DNA of 64,000 nucleotides from an uncultured bacterium (GTDB lineage: Bacteria; Bacillota; Clostridia; Oscillospirales; Acutalibacteraceae). Location: contig CAJMOH010000001.1 of assembly GCA_905215055.1 (NCBI GenBank), positions 62,001 to 126,000 on the forward strand, read 5' to 3'. The notes under the pieces are model-generated. The model had not been told where the DNA came from. It was given only the letters and a program-made list of their open reading frames with translations, and ran no database searches. Below are positions 49,867 to 58,374 of this stretch, piece by piece (within the stretch, counting starts at the first letter, position 1; every line of letters starts with the position of its first letter). The translations under genes were made by a program, and so were the position numbers.

Positions 49867-50964
49867 ATGAAGATGTTGCGAGAAGGCTTGGACGGCGCGC
49901 GGATCCCCTCGGGATGTGCGGTATCGGCCATCTTTTCCAAGAGCGGGGAACGGCGCAGCGGCGAGGACATTATCAAGTCCATTGCCCTGATGCACGACCG
50001 CTCCAACGGCTTGGGCGGCGGCTTTGCCGCCTACGGCATCTACCCGGAGTACAAAAGCCTCTACGCCCTGCATGTGTTCTACGAGGGCAAACGGGCCAAG
50101 GAAGCATGCGAGGAGTTTATCAACGAGCATTTCGATGTGGTGAACCTCTCGAAAATCCCCACCCGGAAAACCCCCAGAATTAAGGATGAGCCGCTGATTT
50201 GGCGGTATTTTGTGGAGCCGCTCCACACCAAGCTGGCGGAAAGCCAGCTGGACGAGGACACCTTTGTGTCCCGGTGCGTGATCCGGGTCAACTCCAAAAT
50301 TGACGGGGCCTACATTTTCTCCAGCGGCAAGGACATGGGCGTGTTCAAGGCGGTGGGCTACCCGGAGGATGTGGGCGACTTCTACCGCCTGGAGGACTAC
50401 AAGGGCTACTGCTGGACAGCCCACGGGCGCTATCCCACCAACACCCCCGGCTGGTGGGGCGGGGCGCACCCCTTTGCCCTGCTGGACCGCTCGGTGGTTC
50501 ACAACGGGGAAATTTCCTCCTATGACGCCAACCGGCGCACCATTGAAATGTACGGCTATGAGTGCGACCTGCTGACAGATACAGAGGTTATCACCTACAT
50601 CATCGACTTTTTAGTGCGGCGGCGGGGCCTTTCCTATGAAGAGGCCGCCAGCGTGATCGCCGCCCCCTTCTGGAGCACCATCGGCCGGATGGACGGCAAG
50701 GAGCACGCCCGCATGACCTACCTGCGCAGCGCCTTTTCCGGCCTGCTCATCACTGGGCCGTTCTCCATTCTGGTGGGCTTTACCGGCGGCATTATGGCCT
50801 TAAACGACCGGCTGAAGCTGCGGAGCATGGTGGTGGGCGAACGAGGCGACAACGTGTACATCGCCAGCGAGGAGTCCGCCATCCGGATTATCGAGCCGGA
50901 GCTGGACACTCTATTCTATCCTCGGGGCGGAGAGCCGGTGGTCTACCGGCTGAACCAGGCCTGA
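49867..50964 (+). CDS. Glutamine amidotransferase, glutamate-synthase domain-1 type (GltB1-like)
   Basis: This 365-residue class II amidotransferase releases ammonia from glutamine. The catalytic Cys lies near residue 18 in SGCAVSAIFSK, and the glutamine-binding Arg/Asn/Gly are in HDRSNGLGGGFAAYG. Later motifs are HGRYPTNTPGWWGGAHPF and HNGEISSYDANRR. It corresponds to the separate first subunit of archaeal-type glutamate synthases, which start before the Cys by a short leader as here. ATG at 49867 has AAAGGAAGG upstream. It feeds ammonia to the next gene product. Confidence 0.88.
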   Translation: MKMLREGLDGARIPSGCAVSAIFSKSGERRSGEDIIKSIALMHDRSNGLGGGFAAYGIYPEYKSLYALHVFYEGKRAKEACEEFINEHFDVVNLSKIPTRKTPRIKDEPLIWRYFVEPLHTKLAESQLDEDTFVSRCVIRVNSKIDGAYIFSSGKDMGVFKAVGYPEDVGDFYRLEDYKGYCWTAHGRYPTNTPGWWGGAHPFALLDRSVVHNGEISSYDANRRTIEMYGYECDLLTDTEVITYIIDFLVRRRGLSYEEAASVIAAPFWSTIGRMDGKEHARMTYLRSAFSGLLITGPFSILVGFTGGIMALNDRLKLRSMVVGERGDNVYIASEESAIRIIEPELDTLFYPRGGEPVVYRLNQA

Positions 50965-51089
50965 GCGCGGCCCTGCCGCATGCTATTGCTATACCGAAAA
51001 AATACTGTTGTATGTTCGCGAAAAGCCCTTTGCGGCTTTCTATCACCCTCCCCGGCGGAGCCGGAACTGGAAGGAAGGTTTCGTTACTT

Positions 51090-52595
51090 ATGCCATTGAC
51101 TTGGATTTATCCCGAATATGAAGTGATCCGCAACACGGAACGGTGCATCGCCTGCCAGGTGTGCCAGCGCCAGTGCGCCAACGAGGTGCACCGCTATGAC
51201 CCGGATCTGAAAAAAATGGTGGCGGACGAGAGCAAGTGCGTCAACTGCCACCGGTGCGTTACCCTGTGCCCCACCCGGGCCTTGAAAATTGTCAAGACAG
51301 ACCACACCTTTAAGGAGAACAACAACTGGTCCGGGCAAAACATCAACGAGGTGTACCGGCAGGCCCAAAGCGGCGGCGTGCTGCTGTCCTCTATGGGCAA
51401 TCCCAAGCAGTACCCCGTTTACTGGGACAAAATGCTGATTAACGCTTCTCAGGTGACAAACCCCTCTATCGATCCCCTGCGGGAGCCGATGGAGACCAAG
51501 ACCTTTCTGGGCCGCAAGCCCACCCACATCCGCCGGGACGCCGAGGGAAATATCATCCCCGAGCTGCCTCCTCAGCTGGAGCTTTCCACGCCCATCATGT
51601 TCTCCGCCATGAGCTACGGCTCCATCAGCTACAACGCCCACGCCAGCCTGGCCCGGGCCGCGGAGCAGCTGGGCATTTACTACAATACCGGCGAGGGCGG
51701 CCTGCATCAAGATTTTTACAAGTATGGCCCCCACACCATTGTGCAGGTGGCCTCGGGGCGGTTCGGCGTACACAAGGACTATCTCAGCGCCGGCGCCGCC
51801 ATTGAGATCAAAATGGGCCAGGGCGCCAAGCCCGGCATTGGAGGCCATCTGCCCGGGGCCAAGATTGTGGGAGACGTGTCCCGCACCCGGATGATCCCCC
51901 AGGGCACCGACGCCATTTCCCCCGCCCCTCATCACGACATCTACTCCATTGAGGACCTGCGCCAGCTGGTGTTCTCCTTGAAGGAGGCCACCCACTATGA
52001 AAAGCCGGTGATTGTAAAAATTGCCGCAGTACACAATGTGGCGGCCATCGCCAGCGGCATCGCCCGCAGCGGCGCGGACATCATCGCCATTGACGGGTTC
52101 CGGGGCGGCACCGGGGCGGCGCCCACCCGCATTCGGGACAACGTGGGCATCCCCATTGAGCTGGCTTTGGCGGCGGTGGACCAGCGCCTGCGGGAAGAGG
52201 GAATCCGGGAAAATGTATCCCTGGTGGTGGGCGGTTCCATCCGCTCCAGCGCCGACGCCCTGAAGGCCATTATGCTGGGGGCCGACGCGGTGTACATCGG
52301 CACGGCGGCGCTGCTGGCTTTGGGGTGCCACTTGTGCCGCAGCTGTCACAGCGGCAAGTGCAACTGGGGCATTGCCACCCAGCGCCCGGATTTGGTCAAG
52401 CGCTTGAACCCGGAAACCGGCACCCAGCGCCTGGTAAACCTGGTCAATGCCTGGACCCACGAGATAAAGGAAATGATGGGCGGCATGGGCATCAACTCCA
52501 TCGAGGCGCTGCGGGGCAACCGGCTGATGCTGCGGGGCATTGGCCTGACGGAAACAGAGCTGCGGATTCTGGGCATCAAGCACGCCGGCGAATAA
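51090..52595 (+). CDS. Glutamate synthase FMN/Fe-S core subunit (archaeal type, GltB2-like)
   Basis: This 501-residue protein begins with two 4Fe-4S ferredoxin motifs (CIACQVCQRQC and CVNCHRCVTLCP), followed by the FMN-binding TIM barrel of glutamate synthase. Core motifs are MSYGSISYNAH, KPGIGGHLPGAKI, DGFRGGTGAAP and the 3Fe-4S loop CHLCRSCHSGKC. It makes glutamate from 2-oxoglutarate and ammonia using reduced ferredoxin-type electrons. The third (GXGXG beta-helix) subunit that often accompanies it is absent from this cluster. ATG at 51090 has AAGGAAGG about 11 bases upstream. Confidence 0.9.
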   Translation: MPLTWIYPEYEVIRNTERCIACQVCQRQCANEVHRYDPDLKKMVADESKCVNCHRCVTLCPTRALKIVKTDHTFKENNNWSGQNINEVYRQAQSGGVLLSSMGNPKQYPVYWDKMLINASQVTNPSIDPLREPMETKTFLGRKPTHIRRDAEGNIIPELPPQLELSTPIMFSAMSYGSISYNAHASLARAAEQLGIYYNTGEGGLHQDFYKYGPHTIVQVASGRFGVHKDYLSAGAAIEIKMGQGAKPGIGGHLPGAKIVGDVSRTRMIPQGTDAISPAPHHDIYSIEDLRQLVFSLKEATHYEKPVIVKIAAVHNVAAIASGIARSGADIIAIDGFRGGTGAAPTRIRDNVGIPIELALAAVDQRLREEGIRENVSLVVGGSIRSSADALKAIMLGADAVYIGTAALLALGCHLCRSCHSGKCNWGIATQRPDLVKRLNPETGTQRLVNLVNAWTHEIKEMMGGMGINSIEALRGNRLMLRGIGLTETELRILGIKHAGE

Positions 52596-52662
52596 AGGCC
52601 TTTCCTCCCCGAACAAACTATTGTATACTTAAATTGAATTTTGACGGAAAGGCGGCGGCGCC

Positions 52663-53820
52663 ATGCGCTACTCTGAAGCGGACATTCGGGAATACATTGC
52701 GGACAACGACGTGAAATTTATCAAATTCTCCTTCTGCGACGTCTTTGGCCACCAAAAAATCATCTCTGTGCTGCCCTCTGTGCTGCCCAGAGCCTTTGCC
52801 CAAGGCATCGCGGTGGATGCCTCTCGCATCGACGGCTTTTACAAGCCTGGTGACAGCGAGCTGTTTCTCTTCCCCGACACGGACACCATCTCCCTGCTGC
52901 CCTGGCGTCCCTCCCATGGACGGGTGGCCCGGTTTTACTGCCGCATCAAGGACCAGGAGGGGCAGGAGTTTGCCCAGGACGGCCGGAAGATTCTGCGGGA
53001 CGCGGTGGACTATGCCAAAAAGCGGGGAGTCCGGGTGAACTTTGGAGCGGAAAACGACTTTTACCTGTTCCGCACCGACGAGGAGGGGGAACCCACCGAT
53101 CTTCCCTTTGACAGCGCCGGATTCCTGGACGAAGCTCCGGAGGACCGCGGGGAAGATGTGCGCCGGGACATCTGCCTGACCCTGGAGGCCATGGGCATCG
53201 AGCCTCAATACTCCCAGCACATCAGCGGGCCGGGGCAGAACCGCATTGACTTTGCCCCCGCCCCTGCCCGGGAGTGCGCCGACAACGTGATCACCTTCCG
53301 GTCGGTGGTGAAAATGATGGCCTCCCGCAATGGGCTGTGGGCTGCCTTCTCCCCCAAGCCTATTCCTGACCAGGCGGGCAACGGGTTCCGCATCGCCATG
53401 CGCCCCATGCAGGGAGAGGCCAGCTGCGCCAACCCCTTTATGGCGGGGATCTTGGACCGCTTTAAGGAGATGCAGGTATTCTTCAATCCTCGTGAGGAAT
53501 CCTATGAGCGGCTGGGAACCTTTGGGGCGCCCTCCGCTCTCTCCTGGGCGGACACGGGCCGGGCCAGTCTGCTGCGGCGCAAGCCCGACGGCCGGGTAGA
53601 GCTTTCCGCGGCGGACGGCGCCGCCAACCCCTATCTCGCCTTTGCCCTGCTGATCTACGCAGGCATGGACGGGATAGAACGAGGCCTGGCCTTAGAGGAG
53701 CTGGAAACCGGAGAGCCTTTGGCCCGCTCTCTGGCGGAAGCCCGAGCCTTGAGCCGGGAAAGCCAATTTCTGCAACGGCTGCTTCCCAGGGAGATTCTCC
53801 GTGCTTACGCCGGACACTAA
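52663..53820 (+). CDS. Glutamine-synthetase-like protein with altered catalytic residues
   Basis: This 385-residue protein follows the type I glutamine synthetase fold end to end, from DVKFIKFSFCDVFGHQK at the start to ANPYLAFALLIYAGMDGI at the end. It is 50-60 residues shorter than the active enzyme. Metal-binding and substrate positions differ: the ExE pair reads FGAENDFYLF, HHEVxxxGQxE reads SQHISGPGQNR, and GSGMHxH reads GNGFRIAM (Arg and Ala instead of His). It is thus unlikely to make glutamine by the usual mechanism. Position between glutamate synthase and an ANTAR regulator suggests a regulatory or amine-ligating role (inference). Confidence 0.82.
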   Translation: MRYSEADIREYIADNDVKFIKFSFCDVFGHQKIISVLPSVLPRAFAQGIAVDASRIDGFYKPGDSELFLFPDTDTISLLPWRPSHGRVARFYCRIKDQEGQEFAQDGRKILRDAVDYAKKRGVRVNFGAENDFYLFRTDEEGEPTDLPFDSAGFLDEAPEDRGEDVRRDICLTLEAMGIEPQYSQHISGPGQNRIDFAPAPARECADNVITFRSVVKMMASRNGLWAAFSPKPIPDQAGNGFRIAMRPMQGEASCANPFMAGILDRFKEMQVFFNPREESYERLGTFGAPSALSWADTGRASLLRRKPDGRVELSAADGAANPYLAFALLIYAGMDGIERGLALEELETGEPLARSLAEARALSRESQFLQRLLPREILRAYAGH

Positions 53821-54418
53821 GGGGGGCAGGCCCTCTGCCGTCCAAGAAAACGCCGACCGCAGGGCGCTGCTGGCCGCTTCTGGGGAAAAGAGCCGCGCCC
53901 AGTGGGAGCGGCTGCTGGAGGAGGTGGGATTCCGCGAGACGGGTTTTGCCGCCAGCGGCGGCGAGGCACGGCGAATGCTGCTCTCCGGCAGCTGGGACGC
54001 CCTGGTTATCAACGGGCCTTTGTCCGACGAGTTTGGCCACCAGCTTGCCATGGACGCCGCCGAGGAAGGCACGGGCGTGCTGCTGGCTGTAAAAAGCGAG
54101 CTGTGGGAAGAGGTTAACGAGCGGGTGGCGCCTCTGGGGGTGCTCACCCTGGGCCGGCCGTTTTCCAGGGGGATGTTCGCCCAGGCTATGGGGCTTCTGC
54201 TGGCAAGCCAGGCCAAGGTGGAACGCTGCCGGGCGGAAAACGAGCGTCTCCGGCAAAAGCTGGAGGAGCTGCGGATTGTGTCCCGAGCCAAATGCCTGCT
54301 GGTGGAATACCTGCATCTCACGGAAGAGGAGGCCCACAAATATCTGGAGCGCATCGCCATGGAGGAACGAAAAAACCGCCGCTCTGTGGCGGAGGAAATC
54401 CTGCGGGAATATGAATGA
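53801..54418 (+). CDS. ANTAR-domain antitermination regulator (NasT-like)
   Basis: This 205-residue protein has a degenerate receiver domain (ALVINGPLSDE in place of a clear phospho-Asp), a coiled coil, and a C-terminal ANTAR domain (AKCLLVEYLHLTEEEAHKYLERIAMEERKN). ANTAR proteins bind RNA hairpins with six-base loops and prevent terminator formation. The GTG start overlaps the glutamine-synthetase-like gene by 20 bases. The probable target is the leader at 49666-49727 of its own operon. Confidence 0.88.
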   Translation: MLTPDTKGGRPSAVQENADRRALLAASGEKSRAQWERLLEEVGFRETGFAASGGEARRMLLSGSWDALVINGPLSDEFGHQLAMDAAEEGTGVLLAVKSELWEEVNERVAPLGVLTLGRPFSRGMFAQAMGLLLASQAKVERCRAENERLRQKLEELRIVSRAKCLLVEYLHLTEEEAHKYLERIAMEERKNRRSVAEEILREYE

Positions 54419-54448
54419 GGAACGGCGTCTGCGCCTTTCCCCACAACC

Positions 54449-54480
54449 AGGGGCGGCTGAGGGGCAGCCCCTATTTTCTT
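54449..54480 (+). terminator. Possible attenuator between ANTAR gene and purF
   Basis: AGGGGCGGC...GCAGCCCCT forms a GC-rich hairpin with one or two bulges, followed by ATTTTCTTT. It lies just before the purF ribosome binding site, so it may cap the upstream transcript or attenuate purF. Confidence 0.5.
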
Positions 54481-54501
54481 TGGAAAGGAAGGTCAACTGG
54501 G

Positions 54502-55926
54502 ATGGAAAAACTGCACGAGGAGTGCGCCGTATTCGGCGTCAGCTTAAAGCCGGAGACAGACCGGGAGGAAGCTGCCGGCATCTGCTACAACGGGCTGCTG
54601 GCCATGCAGCACCGGGGTCAGGAGGGAGCCGGCATTGCCGTGGTTCGCAAAAACGCCATCATCTGCCACAAGGATGTGGGACTGGTGACAGAGGCTTTCC
54701 CGCCCCGGGTGATGGAACAGCTGCCTTCGGCGCGGCAGGCCATTGGCCATGCCAGGTACTCCACTACCGGCTCCAACACCGCCCGAAACGTCCAGCCCTT
54801 TGTGACGGAATTTCTCACCGGGCGCATCGCTACCGCTCACAACGGCAACGTGGTCAACGCCAAGGAGATTCGGGAAAAGCTGACCCCCTTTGGTTTGGAC
54901 TTTTCCGCCACCAGCGACAGCGAGGTAATCTCTTCCCTGATCGCCTACAAGACCATTCGGGCCAGAGACCTGCTCACCGGGGTTAAGGAGGCCTGCAAGC
55001 TGCTGGTGGGAGCTTACTCTCTGGTGGTGCTGGCGGGAAACGGCAAGCTGGTGGCCATTCGGGACCCCAACGGCTACCGCCCCCTGTGCCTGGGAGAAAA
55101 CGAGACAGGCGTGGTGGTGGCCTCGGAAAGCTGCGCTTTGGACAGCTGCGGCTATCGCTTTGTCCGGGACATCCAGCCTGGCGAGGCGGTGCTGATTGAA
55201 AACGGCCGGGTAACTCACAGCGAGCTCTGCCTGCGGGCCAAGCACAGCCTGTGCGTCTTTGAATACGTCTACTTTGCTAGGCCCGACTCGGTGCTGGACG
55301 GGCTGAGCGTCTACGAGGCCCGGCTGAACATGGGCCGGATGCTGGCCAAGGAACACCCAGTGGAGGCCGACGTGGTCTGCGGCGTACCGGACAGCGGCCT
55401 GGAGGCGGCCATGGGATACTCCCTGGAAAGCGGCATTCCCATTGCCACAGGTTTTGTGAAAAACCGGTACATTGGCCGCAGCTTTATCTTTCCCACTCAA
55501 GCTCAGCGGGAGCATGCCGTGGATTTGAAGCTGAACCCGCTCCGGGCGGCGGTGGAGGGGAAGCGGGTGGTGCTGGTAGACGACTCCATTGTGAGGGGTA
55601 CCACTTGTGACAGGATTGTGGCCGCCATGCGCCGGGCCGGGGCCAAGGAGGTCCACCTGCGGATTTCCTCCCCGCCCTTCCGCCACACCTGCTATTTTGG
55701 CACGGACATTGGCAGCGAGGAAAACCTGATTGCCAACCAGCTGTCCATCCCGGAGATTGAGAAAAAAACCGGTGCGGACACCCTGGGCTACATCAGTGTG
55801 GAGGGACTGCTCCGGGCCTGCGGGGGCAGCGGCCTGGAGCTGTGTACCGGCTGCTTCACCGGCCGCTACGCCACTCAGGTGGAACAGACGTCCAAGGACG
55901 CACTGGAGGAAGCCAGCGCGTCCTAA
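54502..55926 (+). CDS. purF: Amidophosphoribosyltransferase
   Basis: This 474-residue enzyme starts de novo purine synthesis by making phosphoribosylamine from PRPP and glutamine. A 7-residue propeptide precedes the catalytic Cys8 (MEKLHEECAVFGV). The PRPP loop is VVLVDDSIVRGTTC. Four Cys in KHSLCVFEYVYF, RHTCYFG and LCTGCFTG match the 4Fe-4S, oxygen-sensitive B. subtilis type. ATG at 54502 has AAAGGAAGG upstream. It lies alone, away from other pur genes, at the end of the nitrogen cluster. Confidence 0.96.
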   Translation: MEKLHEECAVFGVSLKPETDREEAAGICYNGLLAMQHRGQEGAGIAVVRKNAIICHKDVGLVTEAFPPRVMEQLPSARQAIGHARYSTTGSNTARNVQPFVTEFLTGRIATAHNGNVVNAKEIREKLTPFGLDFSATSDSEVISSLIAYKTIRARDLLTGVKEACKLLVGAYSLVVLAGNGKLVAIRDPNGYRPLCLGENETGVVVASESCALDSCGYRFVRDIQPGEAVLIENGRVTHSELCLRAKHSLCVFEYVYFARPDSVLDGLSVYEARLNMGRMLAKEHPVEADVVCGVPDSGLEAAMGYSLESGIPIATGFVKNRYIGRSFIFPTQAQREHAVDLKLNPLRAAVEGKRVVLVDDSIVRGTTCDRIVAAMRRAGAKEVHLRISSPPFRHTCYFGTDIGSEENLIANQLSIPEIEKKTGADTLGYISVEGLLRACGGSGLELCTGCFTGRYATQVEQTSKDALEEASAS

Positions 55927-55961
55927 AAAGGGAAGGGGGAAACGCTCCCCCTTCCCTTTTA
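55927..55961. terminator. Bidirectional terminator after purF
   Basis: AAGGGAAGGGGG/CCCCCTTCCCTTTT hairpin between convergent genes. Confidence 0.9.
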
Positions 55962-56045
55962 TCACAAAAACCGCCCTCCCCTCCGGCGGCGCTCATCAGG
56001 ATCTGGAAAATTGCCCCAAATTCCTTCTCGTTCCAAGAAAACCGC

Positions 56046-56534
56046 TCAGCCCACCTCTGAGGAGGCCTCGGGAATTTTGCAGACGTCCACCCACTCCGTA
56101 AAGCGGGAGGCCTGCTCCAGCTGGGGAATGGTCAGCTGAATAGCGGAATTGCCGCTTCCGCAGGCAGGGAACACGGTCTCAAACCGCTGGAGGGACTGGT
56201 CCAGATAGACCCGCACCCCCTCCTTCACGGCAAAGGGGCATACGCCGCCCACCGGATGGCCCACCAGTTCTACTGCCTGGTCCGGAGTGAGCATCTTGGC
56301 CTTTTGGTGAAATTTCGCCTTGTACTTGGCATTGTCAATTTTGGCGTCTCCCGCCGCCACCACGAGGATGGGCGCTTCCCCCACCAAAAAGGACAGGGTT
56401 TTCGCGATGCGGGCCGGCTGAGTTCCCAGAGCGTGGGCGGCAAGCTCCACGGTGGCGCTGGACTCCTCCAGCTCCTGGACCTTTTCCTCCAGTCCAAACT
56501 GCTTCAAATACTCTTTTACTGCTGCGACAGACAT
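56046..56534 (-). CDS. YbaK/ProX-type aminoacyl-tRNA deacylase
   Basis: This 162-residue protein matches the YbaK/EbsC trans-editing family that hydrolyses misacylated tRNA such as Cys-tRNA(Pro). Core segments are ARIAKTLSFLV, GDAKIDNAKYKAKF and the GHPVGGVCPF loop. I chose ATG at 56534 because GAGGA lies six bases upstream; a start two codons earlier overlaps that site. It is monocistronic. Confidence 0.9.
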   Translation of the reverse strand: MSVAAVKEYLKQFGLEEKVQELEESSATVELAAHALGTQPARIAKTLSFLVGEAPILVVAAGDAKIDNAKYKAKFHQKAKMLTPDQAVELVGHPVGGVCPFAVKEGVRVYLDQSLQRFETVFPACGSGNSAIQLTIPQLEQASRFTEWVDVCKIPEASSEVG

Positions 56535-56563
56535 AGTCATTCCTCTTTCCTAAAAAAATAAAT

Positions 56564-56592
56564 TTGCGCCGGCCCCCCATTTGCGTTATACT
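56564..56592 (+). promoter_or_regulatory. Sigma-A promoter of the NYN-domain gene
   Basis: TTGCGC at 56564-56569 and TATACT at 56587-56592 are 17 bases apart. Confidence 0.7.
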
Positions 56593-56631
56593 AAAAACAA
56601 ATAAAACCGTAAAACTTAGGGAGGGGCATTT

Positions 56632-57498
56632 ATGGCCAGTGACAGCCGGTTTGCCGTGCTGATCGACGCGGACAACGTGTCGGTTCGATACATCAAAATC
56701 ATTTTAGACGAGATTTCCAAGGATGGCATTGCCACCTACAAGCGGATTTACGGGGACTGGACCAACCCTTCCCTGATCTCCTGGAAAAGCACCCTGCTGG
56801 ACAACTCCATCATCCCCATCCAGCAATACAGCTACACCAGCGGGAAAAACTCCACCGACTCCGCCATGATTATCGACGCCATGGACATTCTCTATTCCGG
56901 CCAGGTGGAGGGCTTCTGTCTGGTGTCCTCGGACAGCGACTTCACCCGTCTGGCAGCCCGGCTGCGGGAGTCGGGCATGACGGTAATCGGCATGGGAGAG
57001 AGCAAAACGCCCAACTCCTTTATCGCGGCCTGCAACAAATTCAAATACTTGGATATTCTGGCCGCCGCCGACGAGGAAGAGCCGGAGGAGACCGTCAAGC
57101 AGCAGGAGGCCGCGAAAAAGGCCCCCGCTCAAAAGAAAGCCCCCGCCCGGAAAACAGCGGCGGCCTCTAAAAAGCCAAAGGAGGACTCCAAGGCGGAGAA
57201 GGAGCCAAAGGCTGAGACGAAAAAACAGCAGGAAAAGGCCATTGAGGAGCCGCGCACCAGCCTGCAGACCATCCGCCGGGCCTTGCGGACCATCGCTCGG
57301 GAAAACTCCGACGAGGACAACTGGATCATGGTCAGCCAGGTGGGAAACCTGCTGGACAAGCGGTACACGGACTTTGACGTGCGAAACTTTGGCTTTTCCA
57401 AGCTGACACCCTTCCTGGAGAGTCTGGACATGTTTGAGATCAAGGACATGAAAAAGGACGGGAACAGCTCCCCCCAGAAATATGTACGGCTGAAATAG
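56632..57498 (+). CDS. NYN-domain (PIN-like) protein with C-terminal OST-HTH/LOTUS domain
   Basis: This 288-residue protein has an N-terminal NYN nuclease domain with the acidic residues in LIDADNVS, STDSAMIIDAMDIL and SSDSDFTRL (about residues 9-110). A Lys/Ala/Glu-rich flexible linker follows (about residues 150-205). The C-terminal OST-HTH domain (DNWIMVSQVGNLL, then FGFSKLTPFLESL) binds RNA in related proteins. This LabA-like architecture suggests an RNA-targeting endonuclease. ATG has GGGAGGGG upstream. Confidence 0.88.
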   Translation: MASDSRFAVLIDADNVSVRYIKIILDEISKDGIATYKRIYGDWTNPSLISWKSTLLDNSIIPIQQYSYTSGKNSTDSAMIIDAMDILYSGQVEGFCLVSSDSDFTRLAARLRESGMTVIGMGESKTPNSFIAACNKFKYLDILAAADEEEPEETVKQQEAAKKAPAQKKAPARKTAAASKKPKEDSKAEKEPKAETKKQQEKAIEEPRTSLQTIRRALRTIARENSDEDNWIMVSQVGNLLDKRYTDFDVRNFGFSKLTPFLESLDMFEIKDMKKDGNSSPQKYVRLK

Positions 57499-57506
57499 AA
57501 TCCTGT

Positions 57507-57540
57507 ATTGGCGCGGCGCGCGATGCGCCGCGCCAATTTT
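57507..57540. terminator. Bidirectional terminator between NYN and GNAT genes
   Basis: A 13-bp perfect stem (ATTGGCGCGGCGC/GCGCCGCGCCAAT) is followed by T residues. Confidence 0.85.
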
Positions 57541-58046
57541 CACAGCGCCTTTTCAAAAGCCAAGCGCTCTCCCCCGTCCTCCAGGTAGATGACGCCCCGA
57601 TAGGACAGGCCGTTTTTCTCCATAACCCGCTGCATAATCTTGTTGTCCCGGTGGGTGTCTCCCCGCAGGCAGGGCAGACCCTGGTCCCTGGCCTGCCGCT
57701 CCAGCTCCTGGAAAAACAGGGCGGGAATTCCCTGTCCCTTGCAGGCGCCGGACACAGCGATCCGGTGGAGGAAGGCGTATCTCTCCGCCTTGACCTTCCA
57801 GGCGCCCTGGTAAATGGTATCGTAGGTTGGTTCCCGGCCCAAGCCCAGACAGGCGGTGGCCGCGACTTTTCCATTCTCCTCCAGCACATAGGAGGTTCCG
57901 TTTTCCACATCCCGCAAAAAAACTTCCCCATTGGGATAGCCGTCCTGCCACTGGTCAATTCCCTGGGCACGGAGAAACTGGCTGGCCTCCTCGTACAGTG
58001 CCTCTACCGCCGGCAGGTCCGCCGGAGTTGCTTTTCTCAGCTGCAT
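57540..58046 (-). CDS. GNAT-family N-acetyltransferase
   Basis: This 168-residue protein has the GNAT fold, with VAATACLGLG as strand 4, the CoA-binding loop RIAVSGACKGQGIPALFFQEL, and LRGDTHRDNKIMQRVMEKNGLSYRG near the end. The QxxGxG/A pyrophosphate loop reads CKGQGI. The acceptor substrate is unknown. Confidence 0.88.
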   Translation of the reverse strand: MQLRKATPADLPAVEALYEEASQFLRAQGIDQWQDGYPNGEVFLRDVENGTSYVLEENGKVAATACLGLGREPTYDTIYQGAWKVKAERYAFLHRIAVSGACKGQGIPALFFQELERQARDQGLPCLRGDTHRDNKIMQRVMEKNGLSYRGVIYLEDGGERLAFEKAL

Positions 58047-58104
58047 CCCGATTCCTTCCTTTCCAAAAAATAACGCAAGCTTTTTTTATGATAGCAATTT
58101 CCTC

Positions 58105-58133
58105 TTGTTTTTTCAACAGGAATCCGGTATAAT
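58105..58133 (+). promoter_or_regulatory. Sigma-A promoter of the SRP RNA / dnaX transcript
   Basis: TTGTTT at 58105-58110 and TATAAT at 58128-58133 are 17 bases apart. The start would be near 58140. Confidence 0.75.
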
Positions 58134-58191
58134 AATCTTCGTCAAAGAGTGCGGCTTAACAAACCACCATGTGTCAAGGGTAGAAGAGTGC

Positions 58192-58320
58192 GGCGCTATA
58201 TGGGAGCGGGCAGGTCTGCGCGGCGGGACGCCGTGAACCATGTCAGGCGGGGAACCGAGCAGCATTAAGCGGCAGTTCCCGGGCGATGCAGGTCGCCTGT
58301 CCGTTCCCATATGGCACCTG
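58192..58320 (+). ncRNA. ffs: Signal recognition particle RNA
   Basis: The universally conserved SRP domain IV hairpin is present: GUCAGG, a CGG/CCG stem closed by a GGAA tetraloop, then AGCAGCA, near 58239-58267. The outer helix pairs CUAUAUGGGAGCGGGCAGG (58196-58214) with CCUGUCCGUUCCCAUAUGG (58297-58315). The exact ends are uncertain; the primary transcript may start near 58140. A clear Alu domain like that of Bacillus is not seen. SRP RNA upstream of dnaX is the usual Gram-positive arrangement. Confidence 0.93.
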
Positions 58321-58357
58321 GCTTCTGCCCTGTGTTTCTTTTGGGCCATTTTTTCAA
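58321..58357 (+). terminator. Possible terminator of SRP RNA
   Basis: GCCC...GGGC with a loop of 12, followed by CATTTTTTC, lies between SRP RNA and the dnaX start. It may separate the RNA from dnaX or allow partial read-through. Confidence 0.5.
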
Positions 58358-58374
58358 GAAGGGAGGTCTGCGGC

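Noticed and set aside
51012..51089. N-terminal extension of the glutamate synthase core subunit
   Set aside because: The ATG at 51090 directly precedes the conserved ferredoxin-like domain and has AAGGAAGG upstream; the upstream codons show no family similarity.
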